This document shows, one piece after another, positions 1-4,752 of a stretch of DNA of 7,901 nt (positions are counted from its first letter, which is position 1; every line of letters begins with the position of its first letter). The notes beneath the pieces were generated by a model. It did not search any database, was not told the origin of the DNA, and saw nothing but the letters and a program-made list of their open reading frames with translations. The DNA lies in the NCBI GenBank assembly GCA_002839205.1, contig PGXP01000071.1, positions 1-7,901 on the forward strand, in the 5' to 3' direction. This DNA comes from Spirochaetae bacterium HGW-Spirochaetae-9 (GTDB lineage Bacteria; Spirochaetota; Spirochaetia; Treponematales; Rectinemataceae). The translations under genes and the position numbers were made by a program.

Positions 1-1
1 G

Positions 2-103
2 GTCTGGTACCTGTACTTTCGCACTGTTGATTTTCCGGCCGACCCTGATGTGCATGGGCGATGGGAATGGGCCGGCATTTATTTCGGAGAAAGGATGCAA
101 TGA
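2..103 (+). CDS. C-terminal end of an unidentified upstream protein (partial)
   Basis: The frame beginning at base 2 is open for 33 codons and ends at TGA 101-103. It is rich in aromatic and charged residues (it starts VWYLYFRTVDF and ends GIYFGERMQ), which looks like genuine protein rather than a shadow frame. Its stop overlaps the start of the transglycosylase gene in an ATGA arrangement (ATG 100-102, TGA 101-103), typical of translationally coupled genes in one operon. The Shine-Dalgarno sequence of the next gene lies inside this coding tail. I do not recognise the family from so short a piece. Reality as a coding end is moderately supported by residue composition and the overlap; function is unknown. 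Confidence 0.55.
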   Translation, partial: VWYLYFRTVDFPADPDVHGRWEWAGIYFGERMQ

Positions 104-1509
104 AAGGATTCGCTTTATATCTGGCATTATTTTTTCTGGTGATGGGCGCAGCCCTTGGAGCGCAGGAGGCTTTGCCCGCCGAGACCGTGCCTGGAGAGGC
201 CGCGCCAGCTGAGGCTGTGCCTTCCGAAGCGGAGCCTGCCGAGGCTGTGCCTTCCGAAGCAGCGGCGCCCGACCTTGCACTTTCGGAGCCTGTACCAGCT
301 GATGCCCCGGCCGAACCCGATATCATCCTCTCGGCGGGAATCCTCGTTGACGGCCTTCAATTCGACATCGAAATGCCCTGGGGCCAGCCTAAATTCGAGG
401 AGATCAGGGAATCGTACATGACCTCGGGCGGGAAGCGCTGGCTAAAAACCGTTATGGAACGCTCTCTGCCCTACATCGACTATATCGAAGCCAAGATCGA
501 AGAATACGGGCTCCCCAAGGAACTCGTCTACCTCCCCGTCATCGAGTCCGAATTCTCTCCCCTCGCCGTGTCGCGCAGCGGAGCGACGGGCCTGTGGCAG
601 TTCATGCGCAACTCCATCGCCGGCTACGACATGACCATCTCCGACTGGAAGGACGACCGCAGGGACTTCATGAAGAGCACCGATGGAGCCCTGCGGAAGC
701 TTGAGGACAACTACGACGCGCTCGGCGACTGGCTCCTTGCCATCGTCGCCTACAATGCCGGCATGGGGGCCGTACAGAGGGCCATGAAGTCGGCAGGAAG
801 CGATCCGAAGGATTTCTGGCACCTCTGGGACTCGGGCAAGCTTTCCAGGGAATCGACCGTCTATGTGCCCAAGTTCCTCGCCGTCGCCTCGATACTGCGC
901 TATCCCGAACTTCACGGCCTGCCTATGGAATGGGGTGAGCGGCACAGCTGGGAGGCTCTCGAGACAAAGCGACAGGTAGACCTGACCGTGCTGGCCGAAA
1001 GGGCGGGCATTTCCCTCGATCTGCTCAAGCAGGGCAATGCCGAGCTGAAATACCACATAACGCCGCCAAGCGAGATCCACCTCGTCAAGGTTCCCGCCTA
1101 CAAGGCCGAAGAAGTGCGCAGCGTCCTGGAAGACACATCGACTCCCCTCTTCAAGTACGATATCTACAAGGTGAAATCAGGCGACACGCTGAGCGCCGTA
1201 GCCCAACGCTATGCCACGCCCCTCTCAATGATCATCGATGCCAATCCCGGGCTGAAACCCGACAAGATCCGAATTGGGCAGACAATCATCGTGCCCAAGC
1301 TTTCAGGCAAGCCGGCGGCTGCGGCCAAGACGCCCGCCGGTGCGGCCAGCGCTGCTCCCGGCGGAACCTATGTCGTGAAAAAAGGCGATACCCTGGGGGA
1401 TATCGCCTTTCGGTTGAAGGTCAAGGCCGCGAGCCTCGCCTCGGCCAACGGCATTGGTATCGACAGCATCCTCCGCATCGGGCAGAAGCTAAAGGTTCCC
1501 GGAAGCTGA
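100..1509 (+). CDS. mltD: MltD-like membrane-bound/periplasmic lytic transglycosylase with two LysM domains
   Basis: This 469-residue exported enzyme should cleave the MurNAc-GlcNAc bond of peptidoglycan, giving 1,6-anhydroMurNAc ends. ATG 100 is preferred over ATG 61: a GGAGAAAGG ribosome site (86-94) precedes it, and a clean signal peptide follows (residues 1-21, cleavage ALGA|QE). No lipobox Cys is visible, unlike E. coli MltD, which is a lipoprotein. Residues 22 to about 75 form an Ala/Glu/Pro linker containing a tandem repeat. The SLT-type catalytic domain spans roughly 90-290: the catalytic Glu is E149 in the IESEF motif, followed by GLWQF (164-168) and AYNAG (217-221). LysM modules, which bind glycan, lie at about 355-399 (YKVKSGDTL) and 424-467 (YVVKKGDTL), separated by an Ala-rich spacer. 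Length and order match MltD (about 450 residues). The start overlaps the upstream stop, so an operon is likely. It converges with the M20 gene across a 30-bp gap. Confidence 0.93.
   Translation: MKGFALYLALFFLVMGAALGAQEALPAETVPGEAAPAEAVPSEAEPAEAVPSEAAAPDLALSEPVPADAPAEPDIILSAGILVDGLQFDIEMPWGQPKFEEIRESYMTSGGKRWLKTVMERSLPYIDYIEAKIEEYGLPKELVYLPVIESEFSPLAVSRSGATGLWQFMRNSIAGYDMTISDWKDDRRDFMKSTDGALRKLEDNYDALGDWLLAIVAYNAGMGAVQRAMKSAGSDPKDFWHLWDSGKLSRESTVYVPKFLAVASILRYPELHGLPMEWGERHSWEALETKRQVDLTVLAERAGISLDLLKQGNAELKYHITPPSEIHLVKVPAYKAEEVRSVLEDTSTPLFKYDIYKVKSGDTLSAVAQRYATPLSMIIDANPGLKPDKIRIGQTIIVPKLSGKPAAAAKTPAGAASAAPGGTYVVKKGDTLGDIAFRLKVKAASLASANGIGIDSILRIGQKLKVPGS
205..264 (+). repeat. Two 30-bp tandem units encoding PAEAVPSEA in the MltD linker
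   Basis: Codons 36-45 and 46-55 of the transglycosylase repeat as PAEAVPSEAE/PAEAVPSEAA. The DNA of the two units is nearly identical, with 20 consecutive identical bases (211-230 versus 241-260). The units sit between the signal peptide and the catalytic domain, in a disordered linker likely to span the periplasm. Degenerate PxEA copies flank them (from about 169 on and near 277-318), so the linker probably grew by slippage and could vary in length between strains. Confidence 0.85.
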
Positions 1510-1539
1510 AAGCCTTCAGAAAGCCGCCTGAGTCGCGCC

Positions 1540-2757
1540 TCACATCGCCAGGCTTGCGAAAACCTTAGCGTCGCCGATGATATTGGCTATCTCGGCATTT
1601 TCGTTCGGCTGGTGGGCTGTTTCGTTCATCTTCGCCCAGACGACGCAGTCGAAACCTGCCTTGCGCAGATAAGCGCCCACCGTCCCGCCGCCAATGCCTA
1701 TCGGCTTGGCCTCAACGCCGTAGACTTCCTTCACGGCGCGCTTGAGGCTCGCCACGACTGGGGCGTCGGCGGGCGTCGCCTTCGACTCATTGCTCTGCAG
1801 CACTTCGAAGTCGACCTTTACCTTGTATTCCATTTCCACCGCATCGGCCAGCTTCCTCGCCTCGGCCAGAACCATGGCCACAGGGTAGACGGGCAGGATG
1901 CGCATATCCACACAGAAAACATCATCGCCCGGAATCGTGTTGACGTTCGGCACGTTGGCTTCTTTCTTGGTGGGATTGATCGTCGTCCTGTCGGGTTCAA
2001 AGAGGGCATCGCGGGCCGTAAATACCGAGGTTTCAAGGCTGTGGAAGCGAAGGGCGAGGTCGCTCGCCGCCAGGAAGGCGTTCACGCCCTTGTCGGGCAT
2101 GGCCGCGTGGGTCTGCACACCCTTCGTCTTTACCTTGAGCCAGCAGATATTCTTCTCGGCCACCTCGATCTCGCTGCCTTCGGCGTTGCCCCCGTCCGGG
2201 ATGATGATCAGATCGTCCTTATTGAAGAGATCGTAGTGGGCGATGAGGTGTTGAATGCCGAACTTGGAGCCCACTTCCTCGTCGGCTACGAAGAGAAGCT
2301 TGATCGTCCGCTCGGGCACTATCCCCTGGCTCACAAAGGCAAGGGCAGCGACAACCGACGAAACCAGGCCCTGCTGGTTGTCCTCCACGCCGCGTCCGAT
2401 GAGGGTGCCATCCTTGACGACGACTTTCCAGGGGTCGGATTTCCACATCGAGGTATCGCCCTCGGGAACGACATCCAGGTGTGTCATTATCCAAAGCCTG
2501 GCCCTGTCGTTTTTTCCGTGGATGGTGGCCACAAGGTTGGGGCGAATCCCCGAAGCCACGCGCTCGTCCTTGGCATCCATGCGGACGATATCGGCAATGC
2601 CATGTGCCCTGAGCCATTTTTCGAGGGCTACTGCCTTTTCGAGTTCGCCCTGCCCGCCCGACTCGGGCGCAATGGCCTGAACGGAGGTAAGGAGGGTCTC
2701 AAGCTCAATAATTCCGGCCCTGCTGTTCTCAATCGAAGAAAAAACTTTGCTTTTCAC
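1540..2757 (-). CDS. M20 family metallopeptidase (ArgE/DapE/carboxypeptidase-type, di-zinc)
   Basis: This 405-residue cytoplasmic hydrolase lacks a signal peptide. The start is GTG 2757: AAGGAG (2769-2764) lies 6 bp upstream, and the protein family begins here; the 49 codons further upstream overlap galE and are out of family. The full M20 metal set is visible: H93 and D95 (THLDVVPEGD), bridging D126 (GRGVEDNQQG), catalytic E160 with E161 (ADEEVGS), D188 (PDGGNAEGS) and H382 (ETAHQPNE). The lid or dimerisation domain covers about 205-320 and carries H217 in TKGVQTHAAMPDKG. These enzymes remove the C- or N-terminal residue of small peptides or acyl groups from amino acids. The exact substrate cannot be read from sequence, so no gene symbol is assigned. 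It starts 19 bp downstream of galE on the same strand and is probably co-transcribed with it. The gene ends 30 bp from mltD, tail to tail. Confidence 0.9.
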   Translation of the reverse strand: MKSKVFSSIENSRAGIIELETLLTSVQAIAPESGGQGELEKAVALEKWLRAHGIADIVRMDAKDERVASGIRPNLVATIHGKNDRARLWIMTHLDVVPEGDTSMWKSDPWKVVVKDGTLIGRGVEDNQQGLVSSVVAALAFVSQGIVPERTIKLLFVADEEVGSKFGIQHLIAHYDLFNKDDLIIIPDGGNAEGSEIEVAEKNICWLKVKTKGVQTHAAMPDKGVNAFLAASDLALRFHSLETSVFTARDALFEPDRTTINPTKKEANVPNVNTIPGDDVFCVDMRILPVYPVAMVLAEARKLADAVEMEYKVKVDFEVLQSNESKATPADAPVVASLKRAVKEVYGVEAKPIGIGGGTVGAYLRKAGFDCVVWAKMNETAHQPNENAEIANIIGDAKVFASLAM

Positions 2758-2763
2758 CGCATG

Positions 2764-2769
2764 CTCCTT
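2764..2769 (-). promoter_or_regulatory. Ribosome binding site AAGGAG of the M20 gene
   Basis: On the minus strand AAGGAG is followed by 6 bases and then GTG at 2757. An ATG three bases before this GTG is out of frame and meets TGA at its third codon, so it cannot be the start. The site lies within the 19-bp galE-M20 gap and decides the start of the M20 gene. Confidence 0.75.
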
Positions 2770-2776
2770 GAAATTT

Positions 2777-3766
2777 TTATTTGCTGTGGGGCGCGGCAGC
2801 CGAGCGGCTGTATGCCTTCCAGGTCGTTGCGATGAGGCTGTCGACATCGGAGAGCCGCGCCTTCCAGCCCAGCAGTTCCCTTGCCTTGGCGCTCGAAGCC
2901 ACAAGCTTCGCCGGATCGCCGGGGCGCCGGGCTTTTATGCCGGCAGGGATGGGCTGGCCTGTTATCCGCCGCGCCGACTCCAGAATCTGCAGCACCGAGA
3001 GCCCTTCCTCGGAGCCCAGGTTCACCGTCAGGCTCGTCTTCTCGCGGACGATGTACTCGAGTGCGAGCAGGTGCGCTTCGGCGAGGTCGCTCACGTGAAT
3101 GTAGTCGCGCACGCCCGAACCATCGACTGTCGGATAGTCGGTGCCGTAAATCTCGAGCTTCGGGCGCATGCCGGCCGCCACTTCCATGATCACGGGGATG
3201 AGGTTGGCCGGTCTCTGCTCAAGGCCATGAACGCGTCCGGCGAGATCGTAGCCCGCCGCGTTGAAATAGCGGAGGGCGGCGAACTTCAAGCCCTTCAGCC
3301 TGTCGTACCAGGCGAGAATCCTCTCGATCTCCAGCTTCGTAAAGCCATAGAAGTTTTCGGGATTCTGGGGGTGGGCTTCGTCGACAGGTAGATACTTCGG
3401 CTCGCCGTACACGGCTGCCGATGACGAAAACACCATTGCCCTGATGCCCGCCTCGCATGCCGCGTTGATGATGTTGACCGTGCCGTTGATGTTCTGCAAA
3501 GCATATTTTTCCGGGACAAGCATCGACTCGCCCGCGGCCTTGGCCGCCGCGAAGTGCACGATGGCGTCATAGCCGCCCCTCATCACGCGAAGGAGCCAGG
3601 GGTAGTCGAGGATGTCGCCCTCGAAAAAGCCGTATTCGGGAAAAAGATTGGCCTTCGATCCCGTCGAGAGATTGTCCGCGATGTCGATTTTGTGGCCTCT
3701 GTCGGTGAAGAGCCTCGCCACGTGGCTGCCGATATAGCCTGCGCCGCCTATGATCAGTAGTTTCAT
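2777..3766 (-). CDS. galE: UDP-glucose 4-epimerase
   Basis: This is a 329-residue, NAD-dependent extended short-chain dehydrogenase that interconverts UDP-glucose and UDP-galactose for surface polysaccharide or galactose metabolism. The N-terminal Rossmann motif GGAGYIG is at 7-13, followed by an acidic and polar NAD-ribose region DNLSTG (31-36) and the cofactor-lining HFAAAKAAGES (71-81). The catalytic triad is visible: Ser in FSSSAAVYG (113-121), then Y140 and K144 in YGFTK. The sugar-nucleotide part includes RYFNAAG (166-172), the DGSGVRDYIHVSDLA segment and a C-terminal RRPGDPAKLVAS motif. All of this is characteristic of GalE, and the length is normal (about 330-340). Start ATG 3766 is fixed by the Rossmann motif; the ribosome site is weak. 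It is the first gene of a probable galE-M20 pair, and the tRNA-Phe terminator upstream isolates it, so its promoter should lie in 3767-3827, where I see no convincing boxes. Confidence 0.95.
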   Translation of the reverse strand: MKLLIIGGAGYIGSHVARLFTDRGHKIDIADNLSTGSKANLFPEYGFFEGDILDYPWLLRVMRGGYDAIVHFAAAKAAGESMLVPEKYALQNINGTVNIINAACEAGIRAMVFSSSAAVYGEPKYLPVDEAHPQNPENFYGFTKLEIERILAWYDRLKGLKFAALRYFNAAGYDLAGRVHGLEQRPANLIPVIMEVAAGMRPKLEIYGTDYPTVDGSGVRDYIHVSDLAEAHLLALEYIVREKTSLTVNLGSEEGLSVLQILESARRITGQPIPAGIKARRPGDPAKLVASSAKARELLGWKARLSDVDSLIATTWKAYSRSAAAPHSK

Positions 3767-3827
3767 GCTTTCATACTATCGAGAAACGATGAATCCCGGA
3801 AGCGGCCAGAACGAAGACTGCGGGCAT

Positions 3828-3853
3828 AAAAAAACCACCCCAAAGGGTGGTTT
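3828..3853 (-). terminator. Rho-independent terminator of tRNA-Phe
   Basis: On the minus strand a 9-bp perfect stem AAACCACCC/GGGTGGTTT (3853-3845 with 3840-3832) has a 4-base loop and runs into seven T residues (3834-3828). The opposite direction has no T-run after the stem, so it acts on the minus strand. The stem begins at the tRNA discriminator base, leaving essentially no spacer. It also shields galE from tRNA transcription. Confidence 0.9.
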
Positions 3854-3925
3854 GCCGCCGATCAGAATTGAACTGATGACACATGGATTTTCAGTCCATT
3901 GCTCTACCAACTGAGCTACAGCGGC
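3853..3925 (-). tRNA. tRNA-Phe (anticodon GAA)
   Basis: A complete 73-nt cloverleaf is read on the minus strand. The acceptor GCCGCTG pairs with CGGCGGC (one T-G wobble), the D stem is GCTC/GAGC with loop AGTTGGTA, and the anticodon stem is ATGGA/TCCAT with loop CTGAAAA, giving anticodon GAA for phenylalanine. The variable loop is GTGTC, the T stem is ATCAG/CTGAT with loop TTCAATT, and the discriminator is A. The 3' CCA is not encoded (AAC follows), so a CCA-adding enzyme is needed. It is a single tRNA unit with its own promoter and terminator. Confidence 0.97.
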
Positions 3926-3927
3926 GC

Positions 3928-3941
3928 GACATGTTCATGTC
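3928..3941. repeat. 14-bp perfect inverted repeat in the tRNA-Phe leader
   Basis: GACATG and CATGTC flank a central TT, three bases 5' of the mature tRNA-Phe end. In the precursor RNA this could only form a hairpin by opening part of the stem, as the loop would be 2 nt. It may therefore be a DNA site, a small processing element or coincidence. The symmetry is plain in the sequence; function is unknown. Confidence 0.4.
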
Positions 3942-3965
3942 AGGCTTCCAGCGTTGCGGGCTTGA

Positions 3966-3994
3966 TTTTTACCGGAAGACCATTGCTTTGTCAA
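3966..3994 (-). promoter_or_regulatory. Sigma-70-type promoter for tRNA-Phe
   Basis: On the minus strand a perfect -35 TTGACA (3994-3989) is followed by a 17-bp spacer and a -10 of TAAAAA (3971-3966). Transcription would start near 3959, giving a leader of about 33 nt before the tRNA. A consensus -35 with optimal spacing suits a stable RNA gene. Confidence 0.75.
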
Positions 3995-4010
3995 GTACAT
4001 GGTATAAAAT
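3983..4010 (+). promoter_or_regulatory. Candidate divergent promoter for the secreted 194-residue protein gene
   Basis: TATAAAAT at 4003-4010 gives a good -10 (TAAAAT 4005-4010, or TATAAA 4003-4008). TTGCTT (3983-3988) lies 16 bp before TAAAAT as a possible -35. Transcription would start near 4017, about 50 nt before the GTG start at 4068. The -35 zone overlaps that of the tRNA-Phe promoter on the opposite strand, so the two polymerase sites may compete. The -10 is convincing and the -35 is weak. Confidence 0.45.
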
Positions 4011-4067
4011 AGAAACAAGCACGTGATTGGCATATCAGCATCAGGAGCTACAAAGCGAGGAAACCAA

Positions 4068-4652
4068 GTGCGAAAAACCGTATTTATCCTGCTACTGATC
4101 GCTCAAGGCATCTTCACGCACGCACAAAGTCCGCAGGATATACCCCCGGAAAAACCATCGCAGTCATTATCTCCCCTCAATAATTTTCAGGTTGTCGGGT
4201 ATGTTCCTGAATTCCTCAAACTGACCCTGGATTTTTCCCAGGACAACAATGTCCGCATCATGGGAATATACCCAGCGGAAGCTTTGCAGAAGGAAGAAGA
4301 GCTCACGAGGACCGGCGTGAGATTTATAATTAAAGAAGGAGACAAGATTGTACTTGGCAAAGCCGTCCTTATTTCCAATATTGAAGGATCCTATAGTATT
4401 CTTGCGCGCTCCTCCAATAACGGACAATTGATTCCTCCATCAAGGAATCAAACAACTTCTATATGCTATTCCCTCGTTTTCGGCGGAAAAATCGCCAAGG
4501 CAGAAGAAGGGATCTTCCGATTCACAGCAACGGGAAAATCTTCCACCGGCGGCATACGTCTCGATGTTGGTATAATTCTGGACAAAACCGATCCCCTTCT
4601 CCCACATTTGGTGTACACTGACGATCTAAGCTTCAGCATCGTCGCGAATTAG
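4068..4652 (+). CDS. Secreted protein of unknown function, beta-rich, signal peptide
   Basis: I do not recognise this 194-residue protein with confidence. GTG 4068 is chosen because GCGAGG (4055-4060) precedes it by 7 bases and a classical signal peptide follows at once: VRK, a hydrophobic core, then THA|QS with cleavage after residue 19. An earlier in-frame GTG at 4023 lacks a ribosome site and would lie almost at the predicted transcript start. After a Pro/Ser-rich stretch (21-35), the mature part alternates short hydrophobic strands with Gly/Asn turns and ends in a strand, SFSIVAN, suggesting one beta-sandwich. Motifs such as ISNIEGSYSILARSSNNGQL faintly recall secreted or fimbrial beta-sandwich families, but this is only an impression. 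Its GC is about 47% in a line I counted, lower than its neighbours. The lipoprotein gene follows 100 bp downstream on the same strand. Confidence 0.75.
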   Translation: MRKTVFILLLIAQGIFTHAQSPQDIPPEKPSQSLSPLNNFQVVGYVPEFLKLTLDFSQDNNVRIMGIYPAEALQKEEELTRTGVRFIIKEGDKIVLGKAVLISNIEGSYSILARSSNNGQLIPPSRNQTTSICYSLVFGGKIAKAEEGIFRFTATGKSSTGGIRLDVGIILDKTDPLLPHLVYTDDLSFSIVAN

Positions 4653-4662
4653 CTTGTTTTTT
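4628..4662 (+). terminator. Weak possible terminator at the end of the secreted-protein gene
   Basis: AAGCT (4628-4632) can pair with AGCTT (4651-4655) around an 18-base loop, followed by G and six T residues (4657-4662). The stem is only 5-6 bp and overlaps the stop codon, so termination would be inefficient. Read-through into the lipoprotein gene is plausible. Confidence 0.25.
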
Positions 4663-4752
4663 GTGTAAGTGGTATTGCCAACATCGGTAAAGTTCAATAA
4701 AATTAGACCGAATATAATAAAGTATCCCTTTTATAATCACAGGGAGCTGGTG
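4653..4752 (+). promoter_or_regulatory. AT-rich intergenic region with two TATAAT boxes and a ribosome site
   Basis: This 100-bp gap is the most AT-rich part of the window. It contains two consensus -10 hexamers, TATAAT at 4713-4718 and 4732-4737. The first would start a transcript near 4725 and leave room for the ribosome site GGGAG (4742-4746). The second would start transcription on the ribosome site itself, so it is less likely to serve this gene. No good -35 sits 16-18 bp before the first box, so an activator or weak basal activity is possible. GGGAG lies 6 bases before TTG 4753 and only 3 before GTG 4750, which favours the TTG start. Confidence 0.45.

Noticed and set aside
61..99. Earlier ATG start at 61 for the transglycosylase
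   Set aside because: It would place 13 charged residues before a perfect signal peptide and has no ribosome site; ATG 100 has both.
442..1080. 212-codon minus-strand frame opposite mltD
   Set aside because: It is antisense to the catalytic domain of the transglycosylase and shows no family motifs, so it is a shadow of codon bias.
1510..1539. Possible bidirectional terminator between mltD and the M20 gene
   Set aside because: Only a 4-5 bp TCAG/CTGA pairing is visible and there is no T-run on either strand.
1612..2835. 407-codon open frame on the + strand opposite the M20 gene
   Set aside because: It lies wholly antisense to a gene with a complete set of M20 metal ligands. Its translation is His/Arg/Gly-rich with no recognisable domain, and GC-rich codon bias opens such frames.
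3845..3930. tRNA-associated integration (attachment) site
   Set aside because: No second copy of the tRNA-Phe 3' end and no integrase were seen anywhere in the window.
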